This document shows, piece after piece, positions 8,348-17,118 of a DNA stretch of 64,000 nucleotides. Numbering within the stretch: the first letter of the stretch is position 1; each line of letters opens with the position of its first letter. Location of the stretch: NCBI GenBank assembly GCA_017303635.1, contig JAFLCG010000002.1:1-64000 (forward strand). Direction: 5' to 3'. Under the pieces are notes generated by a model. That model was not told where the DNA came from, did no database searches, and saw only the letters and a list, made by a program, of their open reading frames with translations. The DNA comes from Anaerolineae bacterium. GTDB taxonomy: Bacteria > Chloroflexota > Anaerolineae > Aggregatilineales > Phototrophicaceae. The position numbers and the translations under genes are program-made.

Positions 8348-9799
8348 CTACGCCGGGGGCAGGAGCACCGCGTCGATGACGTGGATGACACCTTCACGGG
8401 TCAGGATGTCGGTCGCCACTACATTGACGCTGCCATTCAGCACGACACCGCTGTCGGTGACTTCCACGCTGATCGGCGCACCGTTGATGGTGGGGACTTC
8501 ACCGCTGCCCATGCCAACGACCACGTCCGAGGTCGCCGCCATCGGGACGACGTGGTAAGACAGAACCGCCTGCAGCAGATCAACATCCGCCAGCAGTTCT
8601 TCTGCCGTCAGGCCGAGCGCTTCCAGCGCCGCGGCAAAGGCATCGTCAGTCGGGGCGAAGACGGTCACGCCAGAGGGCAGGCCGAGACCAGAAGCTTCGA
8701 CCGCCGCCAGCAGGGTGTTGAAAGTACCGGCAGCCGCAGCGGCTTCCACTGTGGTCGGCAGCAGATCGCCACCCGCCGGGTCAACGCCAGTCCAGATGGT
8801 GCCGTCCTTCAGGCCGGCCAGGATTTCGTTCATCCGGTCGGTGACTTCCTGCGGAACAGGAGCATCGTGCGCCGGGGCGAAGCCAATGCCGTCATTCTGG
8901 GCCGAGAGGATGAAGATGCTGCCGCCGGGGAAGTCCGCACCGCCATCGACCAGGGCCTTGATGCCCAGGAACACGGCCTGATCCACGCGCTTGATGGCGC
9001 TGGAGATGATACGGTCTGCGCCGGGGCTGGTGCCGCCACCGAAGGTGGTGTTGTATTCGTCCTGGTCAACGCCGATCACGAAGGCCGGGTTTTCCGAGGT
9101 GGCCGCGGCGACGATACCGCCGGAGCCAGTCGGGCCGCCTGCACCCATGATGACGTCCGCGCCTTCACCCATGAACTGGTTGGCAGCAGCAGCACCACGA
9201 TCCGGGGCATTGAAGCTGTCAATGTATACACCCAGCAGGTTGATTTCCGGGTTGATGTACATAGCACCCTGTTCGAAGCCGTTGCGGAACTTCTTCACCG
9301 GGGGGATGTCGATGCCGTAAACACCGGCGATGGTGCCAGATTCGCTCATCTGAGCGGCCAGGGCACCGGCCAGGAAACCACCCTGATCTTCACGGAACTG
9401 GAGGCCGACGTAGTTGGCCGGGCCTTCAAATACGAACTGATCGACGCCGATGAAGTAGACATCGGGATTGGCGGCGGCGGCCTTGGCGGTCGCTTCTGCA
9501 ATCAGGAAGCCGACGGTGATGATGGCACCGTAGCCGTTGTCGATGCAGGTCTGAATGTTGGCGTCATAGTCCGCCTGCGATTGAGTTTCGATGTAGGTAT
9601 AGTCCAGACCAAATTCGTCAGTGGCGCGGACTGCACCATCATGCGCGAACTGGTTGAAGGTGCCGTCGTTGACTTTGCCGGTGTCCGTCACCAGGCAGAC
9701 CGATTCGATCAGGCTGTCCTGAGCGCGAACCGCCACACCGCTGACGAGGCTGAGGCTGAACGCCACCAGCATCAACACGATAACGAAACGCTTGTTCAT
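8348..9799 (-). CDS. BMP-family (PBP1-type) solute-binding protein fused to a fasciclin (FAS1) domain
   Basis: After a signal peptide (MNKRFVIVLMLVAFSL...VRAQ) the protein has a basic-membrane-protein/Med-type periplasmic binding domain over roughly residues 30-345: CLVTDTGKVNDGTFNQ, IITVGFL, VGLQFREDQGGFLAGALA, GVYGIDIPPVKKFRNGFEQG and FVIGVDQDEYNT. That family normally delivers nucleosides or related ligands to an ABC transporter. From about residue 353 to the end is a complete FAS1 domain, with GTFNTLLAAVEASGL, VTVFAPTDDAFAA, LSYHVVP and VIHVIDAVLLPP. FAS1 is an adhesion fold. No lipobox is seen and no permease or ATPase genes lie nearby. The AAAGGGAG ahead of the ATG is a good ribosome binding site. 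Confidence 0.93.
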   Translation of the reverse strand: MNKRFVIVLMLVAFSLSLVSGVAVRAQDSLIESVCLVTDTGKVNDGTFNQFAHDGAVRATDEFGLDYTYIETQSQADYDANIQTCIDNGYGAIITVGFLIAEATAKAAAANPDVYFIGVDQFVFEGPANYVGLQFREDQGGFLAGALAAQMSESGTIAGVYGIDIPPVKKFRNGFEQGAMYINPEINLLGVYIDSFNAPDRGAAAANQFMGEGADVIMGAGGPTGSGGIVAAATSENPAFVIGVDQDEYNTTFGGGTSPGADRIISSAIKRVDQAVFLGIKALVDGGADFPGGSIFILSAQNDGIGFAPAHDAPVPQEVTDRMNEILAGLKDGTIWTGVDPAGGDLLPTTVEAAAAAGTFNTLLAAVEASGLGLPSGVTVFAPTDDAFAAALEALGLTAEELLADVDLLQAVLSYHVVPMAATSDVVVGMGSGEVPTINGAPISVEVTDSGVVLNGSVNVVATDILTREGVIHVIDAVLLPPA

Positions 9800-9826
9800 T
9801 AACCAACTCCCTTTCTAAAGTAACCA

Positions 9827-9847
9827 GCAGGACACTTGGTGTCCTGC
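9827..9847 (-). promoter_or_regulatory. Hairpin in the leader of the BMP-fasciclin gene
   Basis: GCAGGACAC and GTGTCCTGC form a perfect 9-bp stem with a 3-base loop, 28 bases before the start of the gene at 8348-9799 and 67 bases after the stop of the gene at 9914-11638. It could be the terminator of the upstream gene, an mRNA stabiliser or an attenuator; a strong T run is missing. Confidence 0.45.
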
Positions 9848-9913
9848 ATCACCCGCAGATTTTACAACCCTGCCCTTACTTGCTCAGGGACTCTCATTGA
9901 CTCCTAATGAGCC

Positions 9914-11638
9914 TTAGCCAACCGGGAACTCCGCTTTCCAAAGTATAGCTTCCAGTCCGCCAGATCGCGCCTCATAACGGAAAGCCAGCCGCGTCCGCCC
10001 ATCCAGCGCCGGGACTTGCGCCCCGGCCACCGGGAAGAAGGTGTTATACAGCAGGCTGGTATCCACCAGCCAGAATGCCGGGAAATCTTCGGTCAGGCTC
10101 TGCCAGGGTTCCAGCGTGACCAGCCGGTTTTCACCTTCGGCTGCCGTCAGGGCCAGCGCCGGTGCTTCAACGCCGGTCGCCAGGATCATTCGGTCATCGA
10201 CCACGCCCAGGCTGAAGATGACCGCGCCGCCGGCGGCAAACCGCTGGAAACCAGAGTCGTCGCCTGCAGGCGGCTCAACCGCCTGCACCCCGAAGAGCAG
10301 CGGCAGCAGCTTGCTCAGTCCTTCAACGGCTGCTTCTGCATCGGCGGGCTCCGCCACAATCAGCACATCGGCGGGCGAGTTGATGATCGGCAGCGGGTCA
10401 TTCGGGCGGGGGAGCAGCGCCAGCACATACGGCCCGCTCAGGGGGTTACGCACATCCTCCGTCAGATCCAGGTCGCCCACCCGCCGCAGCAGATCGAACA
10501 GAACACCTTGCGCCTCAAGCGCAGTCGCTGCTGCGGGCACATCGACCAACTCGCTCTCGGTTCCCAGCGTCTGAATCGGCAGACCACCGATCAGTTGGCG
10601 GGAGAAGTTCGTCAGGGGCAGCACCGCAGTCGCGTTGGCGAACAAGGCGCTTAAGTCTGTGCCTTGCCCGGCGAGCAGAGCATTGCGCGGAATGTAGTTC
10701 AATAAGTCCGGGTTGAGGGCTTGGTCATCAGCGGTGACCACCTGACCGCCCACCGCATGAAACAGAGCTTCACCGGTCAGTGTGCCGCTCGCGCTGCCAA
10801 ACTCAGCCTGCAGGCTGACCCCGACGGCGTCAAAACTGCTATCCAGTAACCGCGTTTCAAATGCCGCACCACGTGTCTGCTGTAGTACATCTCCGAGCAG
10901 CCCGTACAAGTCCCGCGACCGTGCTGATCCGCTGACCACGCCGCTGATCGCTGTAAGTACGGACTCGCCCTGGGCATATGCAAAGAGGAAAGCATCCGGG
11001 TCGGCTGCCTGCGCTACAGCCTGATATGTCACGCTGGAAGCGAGCGATTCAGTCACCCCCGCCTGTACATCCAGCGCTTGTTCGACCAGCGCTTCAGGCC
11101 CGATGAAGACCGCTGGTGAAGTATTGGCAATAGCGATACCCCGGCGGATGTAGAGCGTCACCCCACGATACAGGCGCTGCTCGGCGGCTGGCTCCCCGCT
11201 GATGAGTACGCTCAGTCCGGCGGCGGCCTCGAGCACACTCTCCGAAGGGATGACCAGCAGCGTATCTTCGGGGGTTGCCCGGAGCTGCTCATCAAAACGG
11301 CTGTAGGCCGCCACGATCTCACCATCCGCCCAGGGGAGGATCGCTGCGTCGAAGGTGGCACCGTCGGCATCCGTGCGGAATAAATCCCGCAGGGAAAAGA
11401 GCACTTCAAAGCCTTCCGGCACACCCTGATATTCCACCCGTCCCCGCTGCACCTGTGAAGCAGTGAACAGCGCGGCATTCAGCCCTTGCAGCGTCACTGC
11501 CGGATCGTTCAGTCGCAGGCGGATGATCCCGGCTACGTTTGCTGGAATGTAATCAATGGCGCTGGTATCAGCTTGCGCCATGACCGGCGTCATGACCGTG
11601 AGCAGGAGAGCGAGCAGGGTGAGCATCAGGCGGCGCAT
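9914..11638 (-). CDS. Secreted DUF3352-like protein
   Basis: A 574-residue exported protein with a signal peptide (MRRLMLTLLALLLTVMTPVMAQ). The mature start DTSAIDYIPANVAGIIRLRL, the later repeats of the same idea (NPDLLNYIPRNALLAGQGTDL) and the final FWLVDTSLLYN / RLAFRYEARSGGLEA match the pattern of DUF3352 proteins of Cyanobacteria and Chloroflexi, which have no known function. It is rich in Ala, Leu and acidic residues with few Cys or His, so it looks like a structural or binding protein. Same strand as the BMP-fasciclin gene downstream, but with a hairpin between them. Confidence 0.7.
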   Translation of the reverse strand: MRRLMLTLLALLLTVMTPVMAQADTSAIDYIPANVAGIIRLRLNDPAVTLQGLNAALFTASQVQRGRVEYQGVPEGFEVLFSLRDLFRTDADGATFDAAILPWADGEIVAAYSRFDEQLRATPEDTLLVIPSESVLEAAAGLSVLISGEPAAEQRLYRGVTLYIRRGIAIANTSPAVFIGPEALVEQALDVQAGVTESLASSVTYQAVAQAADPDAFLFAYAQGESVLTAISGVVSGSARSRDLYGLLGDVLQQTRGAAFETRLLDSSFDAVGVSLQAEFGSASGTLTGEALFHAVGGQVVTADDQALNPDLLNYIPRNALLAGQGTDLSALFANATAVLPLTNFSRQLIGGLPIQTLGTESELVDVPAAATALEAQGVLFDLLRRVGDLDLTEDVRNPLSGPYVLALLPRPNDPLPIINSPADVLIVAEPADAEAAVEGLSKLLPLLFGVQAVEPPAGDDSGFQRFAAGGAVIFSLGVVDDRMILATGVEAPALALTAAEGENRLVTLEPWQSLTEDFPAFWLVDTSLLYNTFFPVAGAQVPALDGRTRLAFRYEARSGGLEAILWKAEFPVG

Positions 11639-11710
11639 GGGGGTTCCTTGTCAGGTTGCCGATTTCACGGTATGTACATAACTTCACCAACGACCAGTCA
11701 CTAACCTGGA

Positions 11711-11986
11711 TTATCCTGTGCGATCACCCTCATCATCGGCATCCTCATCGTCCACATCGTCGATGAATTTGCCGTACAGGCGTTCCAGTAAGTCATCCTC
11801 ATCCTCGTAACCGAGCAGATGAGCCAGATAGTTAAACTCGCAGATGATGGTATCAAACAGGTAGTTTTCTTCGTAGGCATTCGGGGGGTAGTAGGAGACC
11901 ACCGCTTCATAAATCTGCTTCAGATCCACGTAGCGGCGCTCCATATGAGCAAGATATTCCGGTGTGTACTTGGCAGGTTCAGACAC
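11711..11986 (-). CDS. Small acidic protein of unknown function, GTG start
   Basis: The product is 91 residues, starts VSEPAKYTPEYLAHMERRY and ends in a very acidic tail (DDVDDEDADDEGD). It has no membrane segment and no recognised motif. The GTG at 11984-11986 is chosen because AGGAG at 11995-11999 lies 8 bases before it; in-frame TTG and ATG alternatives have no such site. That AGGAG is part of a hairpin, suggesting translational control. The gene stands alone. Confidence 0.6.
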   Translation of the reverse strand: MSEPAKYTPEYLAHMERRYVDLKQIYEAVVSYYPPNAYEENYLFDTIICEFNYLAHLLGYEDEDDLLERLYGKFIDDVDDEDADDEGDRTG

Positions 11987-11993
11987 CAGATGG

Positions 11994-12018
11994 ACTCCTG
12001 ACAATGATGGTCAGGAGT
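11994..12018 (-). promoter_or_regulatory. Hairpin that would sequester a ribosome binding site
   Basis: Read on the minus strand, ACTCCTGAC, a 7-base loop and GTCAGGAGT form a perfect 9-bp stem. The 3' arm contains AGGAG, the only good Shine-Dalgarno motif of the small gene at 11711-11986, with 8 bases to its GTG. In the folded leader the motif is paired with CTCCT. Confidence 0.55.
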
Positions 12019-12240
12019 ATTGAACCACAGACCCGCCCGCCTTCACAGGGAGAACCAGTAGTGTAGTAGCCGGTGGGCAATAGCGCGTCCAATCCCCTGT
12101 CCGGCTTCGGTGCTAAATGCAATGCACTGACGATTACCCCTGATGGAGCGATATAATGCCGTTCATTGATGATAGCGCAATAGGCCAATCACAAATTCGG
12201 ATATGCTAAAATAAACCCTGAAATCAGCGGAGATGGGATC

Positions 12241-12492
12241 ATGCTTTACACACAAATCAGTATCCAGAAACGCGATATCAATCTGGACGAGTTGCTGGCC
12301 TTGACGAAACGTGGCACCGAAGTCCTCATCATGGAAGGTGAGGATTTAGTGGCGAAGTTAACCCCGGTGGAAACAACCATTATTGCCAGCCCCATCAAGA
12401 CTCGCACCCCGGATTTGCATCCCGGTCTATGGATGAGCGATGATTTTGACGCGCCTTTGCCAGATGAATTCTGGTTAGGTGAGGACAAATGA
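12241..12492 (+). CDS. Antitoxin of the Phd/YefM type
   Basis: An 83-residue protein whose first half (MLYTQISIQKRDINLDELL, then GTEVLIMEGEDLVAKLTPV) follows the Phd/YefM antitoxin pattern: an N-terminal DNA-binding dimer domain with a strand-helix-strand order. The C-terminal part, acidic and aromatic (MSDDFDAPLPDEFWLGED), is typical of the segment that wraps the toxin. The stop overlaps the start of the PIN toxin gene by four bases. Such antitoxins usually repress their own operon. Confidence 0.85.
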   Translation: MLYTQISIQKRDINLDELLALTKRGTEVLIMEGEDLVAKLTPVETTIIASPIKTRTPDLHPGLWMSDDFDAPLPDEFWLGEDK

Positions 12493-12875
12493 GTTATCTG
12501 CTGGATACACACACTTACCTGTGGTGGGATTCAAAATCCTCTGAGTTGTCCCGCCCGGTACGGGACATCCTGATGGATGTCGAACAGACCGTGTATGTCA
12601 GTCTGGCAACCATTTGGGAAATACAAATCAAATCCCAGATTGGCAAGCTACATCTGCCAGCACCGCTTCTTGAAATTATTGAGCGTCAGGAAGCTGAGAA
12701 TGGCATTCATGTACTTCCTGTTCAAGTACCACATGTGTTGGCAGTCTATAATCTCCCTATGCACCATCGAGACCCATTCGACCGTATTCTGATTGCACAG
12801 ACCATGATCGAGAATATGACTTTGTTGAGTAAAGATCGTCAATTTGCGATCTACAACGTTCAGGTTTTTTGGTAA
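12489..12875 (+). CDS. PIN-domain ribonuclease toxin (VapC type)
   Basis: A 128-residue PIN-domain protein. Asp6 in LLDTHTYLW, Glu44 in ATIWEIQIK, Asp95/Asp98 in HRDPFDRILIAQ and Asp116 in SKDRQF give the acidic cluster that binds Mg2+ in RNA-cleaving toxins of this family. The full length is present and no motif is missing, so it is probably active. It is co-translated with the antitoxin through an ATGA overlap. The RNA target cannot be read from sequence. Confidence 0.92.
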   Translation: MSYLLDTHTYLWWDSKSSELSRPVRDILMDVEQTVYVSLATIWEIQIKSQIGKLHLPAPLLEIIERQEAENGIHVLPVQVPHVLAVYNLPMHHRDPFDRILIAQTMIENMTLLSKDRQFAIYNVQVFW

Positions 12876-12893
12876 CGCTACGAAGTCCCCTGT

Positions 12894-13586
12894 TCATCCC
12901 ATCGCCCAGTCCAGCGCGGCCAGGGCATGGAGCCGCGTCGTATCATACTGCGGCAGCGGGTGATGCTCCGGTTGAATGAGCAGTCCGATCTCCGTACAGC
13001 CGAGGATGACCCCCTGCGCCCCTGACGCCGCCAGATCATCAATGACCTGCACATAGGCCGCTCGCGATTCTTCACGGATGATCCCCCGCACCAGTTCATC
13101 GTAGATGATCTTATGCACCGTCGTGCGGCCGGGCTCATCCGGCACCAGCGGCGTCAGTCCGAAGGGATCACGCAGCCGCCCGGCATAAAAATCCGCCTCC
13201 ATGGTGTAACGGGTGCCGAGCAGAGCAATCGTCTGTAGGCCATCCGCTTTGATCGCCGCCGCAGTCGGATCGGCGATATGCAGCAACGGAATGTCAATTG
13301 CCGCCTGCACCTCGGCAGCCATCTTATGCATGGTATTGGAGCAAATGACTAGGCAGCCTGCGCCGCCACGTTCGAGCCGTCGCGCCGCCTCGATCATGCG
13401 GGCGGTCGCTGCCGCCCAGTCCCCCGCCGCCTGCAAGACCTTAATCTCATCAAAATCAAATGACCAGAGCAAGCACTCCGCCGAATGGACTCCGCCCAGC
13501 CGTCGTTGTACTTCCTGATTGATGATGCGGTAATACTCCGCCGAGGATTCCCAGCTTAACCCGCCCAGCAAACCAATTGTTTTCAT
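12894..13586 (-). CDS. Aspartate/glutamate racemase family protein
   Basis: The true start is the ATG at 13586 (MKTIGLLGGLSWESSAEYY); the frame stays open further upstream but that part is low-complexity and contains a repeat. The 230-residue protein has the two catalytic Cys regions of the Asp/Glu racemase superfamily: CLVICSNTMHK near the N-terminal third and VILGCTEIGLL near the C-terminus. The GGLSWESS start is that of the YgeA-type broad-specificity amino-acid racemases. It acts in the cytoplasm, probably interconverting L- and D-amino acids. No operon partner is visible. Confidence 0.9.
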   Translation of the reverse strand: MKTIGLLGGLSWESSAEYYRIINQEVQRRLGGVHSAECLLWSFDFDEIKVLQAAGDWAAATARMIEAARRLERGGAGCLVICSNTMHKMAAEVQAAIDIPLLHIADPTAAAIKADGLQTIALLGTRYTMEADFYAGRLRDPFGLTPLVPDEPGRTTVHKIIYDELVRGIIREESRAAYVQVIDDLAASGAQGVILGCTEIGLLIQPEHHPLPQYDTTRLHALAALDWAMG

Positions 13587-13957
13587 GGAATAGCTATTTC
13601 CAGTGTAGGGACGTCCAATGGGGCGTCCGGGCATCCAGCATTCAATCATAGCCCGCCGCACCAGCCCGAAGTATACCCCGATCTGAGGCCGCACCCTCAG
13701 GCCCTGCCGCTGGCAGCGGGCCGAAATGCTCACAGGTCGGCGTGTTGTCTGGAAAGCCCCTCGCCCTCGCCCCGACCTTTCCCACAGCCGAACTTGCCCA
13801 ACGTCAGAGGGGAGAGAAAAGGAGAGGGCTTGGGGTGAGGTTCCCCGCAGTATAGCCCGATTCCCGTCCAGTGAACTTATAGTAATATTATGTAATTTAT
13901 TACCTGTTCTTTTCCTGCAAAACAGGTAATAATGCTGCAATGTTCTCGTCATGTAAC
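13587..13957. repeat. Gene-free stretch with three repeat elements
   Basis: This 371-base gap holds a REP-like palindrome (13604-13632, TGTAGGGACGTCC...GGGCGTCCGGGC), a G-rich/C-rich repeat pair (13756-13780 rich in CCTCGCCC, and 13821-13845 GGAGAGGGCTTGGGGTGAGG plus TTCCC) that recurs near 27614, and an A/T-rich hairpin with 12-bp arms TTATTACCTGTT (13897-13908) and AACAGGTAATAA (13921-13932). The last lies 25 bases past the stop of the glycosyltransferase gene and may end its transcript. No coding signal is convincing. Confidence 0.6.
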
Positions 13958-15904
13958 TCATTTCTGCACCGCACCCAACCCGACAAAATCATCCGCCTCG
14001 ACACCCGCCCCATTCGGACTCAACCGCTCCCCGGTTCGCCAATCGTAGATGGTCATCCGCACCCGATAGGCTCCCGCTGCCAGACCGCTCATGTTGACCT
14101 CAGCCATTCGGCAGCTCGCCGGTTGATTCGGCAGCGCCAAATCTGCCTGCTGGACCAATGCTCCGCTGGCATCCACCACATGCACCGCGATCGAATAGGT
14201 ATCCGCTGGCACGTCGGTCAGCTCAAAGCCCAGCCACACCAGCAGCTTCTCACCGATCAGCTCCGGCTCGCTGATGGTCTGTGCCGCCACGCCCTCGCCG
14301 AACTGCCAAGTCGGCTCATCCAGCCGTCCAAAGGCCAACACCTGCATATGATCGCTATCGGCCAATGCCGCACACTGCCAGTATCCCCGCTCATTCAGCC
14401 GCCAGGTCACCAATGACCGTTCCTCCGACACGCTCTCCGGCCAGTAGAGCAAAAACGCCTGCCGACTATCCCCCAATGCCGCCCCCAGCCGCCGATCAAA
14501 CGCCTGCACATCCGGCAGCAGCCGCATCTCGACGATCTCCCGCCGTACCGGTAGATCGCCCAGGTACCAGGCCAACGGTGAATCCTGTAACGTCGGCTCC
14601 ACATCCCGGCTGTGGTGGTTGATGACCACGTCGCCCTCGGTCAGATACGGTCGCACTGCTGCTGCCATCTCCCGGATTGGCTGTGGTGGTGTCAGCATGA
14701 CCGCTTTCATAAACTCGGTGTCGTTCCCCACCGCCAACGCGGCTATGAACCAGACCGCTCCGCTGACCGCCATCGGCACGCCGATCTGCCGCAGTCGGTC
14801 GAATCCGATACCTGCTACCAAGGCCAAGGGCACCGCCAGCCCGATCAGGTAACGTGGCTCGGTCAGACCCAACGCCCGGAACGCCACCAGCCCCAGCAGC
14901 AGCAGCGCCCCGGTCAGCAGCCAGGCGGTCACGGCTCCCCGCTGACGCAGCCCGACCAAGGCCAGCAGCGCAAACAAGGCCACGCTCGTCCCGCTGAAGA
15001 TGTAGATGAACACCCCCGGCAGTTGCTCGAACGTGTACCGTGCCAGCACCAGCCGGTTCTGCCCCTGGGCCAATCCGACCGCCGCGAACAGGTTGCTCAA
15101 CCACGGCAGGAACAGCAGCCCCGCCGCACCGATCCATCCGATGACCAGCCACCAGCGTCGAGGTGGAATCTGTCGCTTGAGCAGCCAGGTCAGGTGCCAG
15201 AAGCCGAGCACGACCACCACCAGCGCCGCAAAATAGTGTGTATAAAACAAACCCAGCGCCGTCAGGAATAAGCCGATGCCCTGCCAAATAGACGAGGCCC
15301 CACTGGGACTTCCTTCGGTCGCACGGCTCGTCCCTACAGCCCTCTGGCCCTCTGCTCCTCTGCCCCTCTGGAGTAAATTCTTCCCTATACCCATGTATTC
15401 CATATACAGCACAAACAACGCCGCCGTCAGGAAGGCGTACAGCGTATAGCCACGCAGCTCATGCAGGTAGTGGATCAGCCACGCACTGCCCGCCAACGCT
15501 ACCGCCGCGCCCAGTCCGGCACCCCGCGACCCGCTCAGCCGCACACTCAACCGATAGGTGGTCGCCACGGCCAGCGCCCCGAACAGCAGCGACAGCGCCC
15601 GCGTCCCGAACTCGGTCCAGCCGACCAGTTGGCCCCAGGGTGCCAGCAGCATGAAGTAACCCGGCGTCTGCCATGGGTCTTCCTTCGCCAGCCGGTTCCA
15701 GATGTCCAGCGGTGATTGTGCTGGCCCAAAGCGATCCGCGCCGCTGGTCAGCATCGAGTACCACTCATCTGACCAGAGGCCGTCGGCATTGAGCCCCCGC
15801 GCCCCGGCCCAGGTCATGAGCAGCAGAATCACGATCAGTCGCCAGTCGAAGTGCCAGTGAGTCCGTTGAGTCACGAAGGTTGCCCTGTGTGTTGAAATGG
15901 TCAA
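13958..15904 (-). CDS. GT39-like membrane glycosyltransferase (PMT_2 type)
   Basis: A 648-residue protein with a cytoplasmic N-terminus, about ten to twelve hydrophobic segments up to residue 400, and a soluble C-terminal domain of about 220 residues. LNADGLWSDEWYSM in the first outer loop has the acidic pair typical of GT-C enzymes that use polyprenyl-phosphate sugars, and DPWQTPGYFMLLAPW matches the second PMT_2 loop. It probably transfers a sugar outside the membrane. A 35-40 residue stretch (about 180-215, LLQRGRGAEGQRA...GSPSGASS) is encoded by an inserted REP-like repeat and does not look like protein of this family. Confidence 0.85.
   Translation of the reverse strand: MTISTHRATFVTQRTHWHFDWRLIVILLLMTWAGARGLNADGLWSDEWYSMLTSGADRFGPAQSPLDIWNRLAKEDPWQTPGYFMLLAPWGQLVGWTEFGTRALSLLFGALAVATTYRLSVRLSGSRGAGLGAAVALAGSAWLIHYLHELRGYTLYAFLTAALFVLYMEYMGIGKNLLQRGRGAEGQRAVGTSRATEGSPSGASSIWQGIGLFLTALGLFYTHYFAALVVVVLGFWHLTWLLKRQIPPRRWWLVIGWIGAAGLLFLPWLSNLFAAVGLAQGQNRLVLARYTFEQLPGVFIYIFSGTSVALFALLALVGLRQRGAVTAWLLTGALLLLGLVAFRALGLTEPRYLIGLAVPLALVAGIGFDRLRQIGVPMAVSGAVWFIAALAVGNDTEFMKAVMLTPPQPIREMAAAVRPYLTEGDVVINHHSRDVEPTLQDSPLAWYLGDLPVRREIVEMRLLPDVQAFDRRLGAALGDSRQAFLLYWPESVSEERSLVTWRLNERGYWQCAALADSDHMQVLAFGRLDEPTWQFGEGVAAQTISEPELIGEKLLVWLGFELTDVPADTYSIAVHVVDASGALVQQADLALPNQPASCRMAEVNMSGLAAGAYRVRMTIYDWRTGERLSPNGAGVEADDFVGLGAVQK
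15316..15339. repeat. REP-like palindrome inside a coding sequence
   Basis: On the minus strand CTGTAGGGACGAGC is followed by CGTGCGACCG. It shares the TGTAGGGACG start with the intergenic copies at 13604 and 29680 and lies in frame inside the glycosyltransferase gene, flanked by CTCTGCCCCTCTGG-type low-complexity DNA. Confidence 0.55.
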
Positions 15905-16017
15905 ATATCGATCAGAGGCTGGATTGTACAGCCTTTCCGGAGTGGATCGTACCCGGTGCTGATGTGCCGACCGGGGTGGCTGCGCTATACTTCAACTATC
16001 TTTTTAAGGAGTAAAGC

Positions 16018-17007
16018 ATGATGAAATATCGTGAATTAGGACGCACCGGCTGGAAGGTCGCAGAAGTCAGCTTTGGGGCCTGGGCGATTGGCGCATCCTG
16101 GGGCCCGGTCGATGACCGCGAGTCGATGGCTGCGCTGCACAGTGCCATTGACCAGGGTGTAAATTTTATTGATACAGCGGATGTTTACGGTGACGGTCAC
16201 AGCGAACAACTCATCGCCCGGCTCAAGCGGGAACGACCCGGTGAGGAAATCATCATCGCCACCAAAGCCGGTCGCCGCCTGCCCAAGCAGGTGCCGGAAG
16301 GCTACAACCCGCAAAACCTGAATATGTGGGTCGACCGCAGCCTGAAGAATCTGGAAACGGACTGCCTCGACCTGGTACAGCTCCACTGCCCGCCGACACA
16401 GGCCTATTACATGCCGGAGATCTTCTGGGCACTGGATGAGATGGTCAAGCTGGGCAAGATTCGCTATTACGGCGTCAGCGTGGAAAAAGTCGAGGAAGCG
16501 CTCAAGGCCATCGAATATCCCGGCGTACAGACGGTGCAGATCATCTTCAATATGTTCCGGCACCGCCCGACAGAACTTTTCTTCGATCAAGCCAAAAAGC
16601 GGAAGGTCGGTATTCTGGCACGAGTGCCGCTGGCCTCCGGCTTGCTGACCGGGAAGATGAGCATGCAGTCCGAATTCGCCAAGGATGACCACCGCGCTTT
16701 CAACCGCTTCGGCGAATCCTTCGACCGGGGTGAAACCTTCTCCGGCGTGGATTACGAGTCCGGGCTGATGGCCGTCGATGAGATCAAAGCACTGGTGCCG
16801 GACGGCTGGACGATGGCCCAGTTCGCGCTGCGCTGGATTCTGATGTTCGATGCTGTGACGTGCACGATCCCCGGCGCCAAGCGTCCGGATCAGGAAATTG
16901 ACAACTGCCGCGCTGCTGATATGCCACCGCTGACTGACCTGCAAATGGCGAAAATTCGCGAAATTTACGGCAAATACGTGGCACACCAGGTACATCACCG
17001 CTGGTAG
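16018..17007 (+). CDS. Aldo/keto reductase
   Basis: The 329-residue protein shows the full catalytic tetrad of the AKR family: Asp52 and Tyr57 in FIDTADVYGDGHSE, Lys83 in IIIATKAGRR and His123 in LVQLHCPP. The C-terminal CTIPGAKRPDQ is the NADPH 2'-phosphate binding segment. It would reduce aldehydes or ketones, or oxidise sugars, in the cytoplasm with NADP(H). AAGGAG 6-7 bases before the ATG-ATG is a strong ribosome binding site. The length is normal. It is a single gene; the substrate cannot be inferred. Confidence 0.95.
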   Translation: MMKYRELGRTGWKVAEVSFGAWAIGASWGPVDDRESMAALHSAIDQGVNFIDTADVYGDGHSEQLIARLKRERPGEEIIIATKAGRRLPKQVPEGYNPQNLNMWVDRSLKNLETDCLDLVQLHCPPTQAYYMPEIFWALDEMVKLGKIRYYGVSVEKVEEALKAIEYPGVQTVQIIFNMFRHRPTELFFDQAKKRKVGILARVPLASGLLTGKMSMQSEFAKDDHRAFNRFGESFDRGETFSGVDYESGLMAVDEIKALVPDGWTMAQFALRWILMFDAVTCTIPGAKRPDQEIDNCRAADMPPLTDLQMAKIREIYGKYVAHQVHHRW

Positions 17008-17118
17008 ACCACCTCTCCACAGGCTGATCGCTGGTCATTCGGCGGTCAGCCGTGCTAGTGTGGATTCCATCCTGGGTTAAAATACAATTTGTAACTCCAA
17101 GATAAGGGATGGTCATCC

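Noticed and set aside
8315..9802. 495-codon frame opposite the BMP-fasciclin gene
   Set aside because: Exactly antisense to a well-supported gene and composed of Asp/Gly/His/Arg-rich low-pattern sequence; overlaps the terminator.
13587..13961. N-terminal extension of the racemase frame
   Set aside because: The extra 125 codons contain a REP-like palindrome and low-complexity DNA; the racemase pattern starts exactly at the ATG at 13586.
14496..15287. 263-codon alternative frame within the GT39-like gene
   Set aside because: Gly/Ala/Arg-rich without pattern; the GT39 frame has a complete membrane topology.
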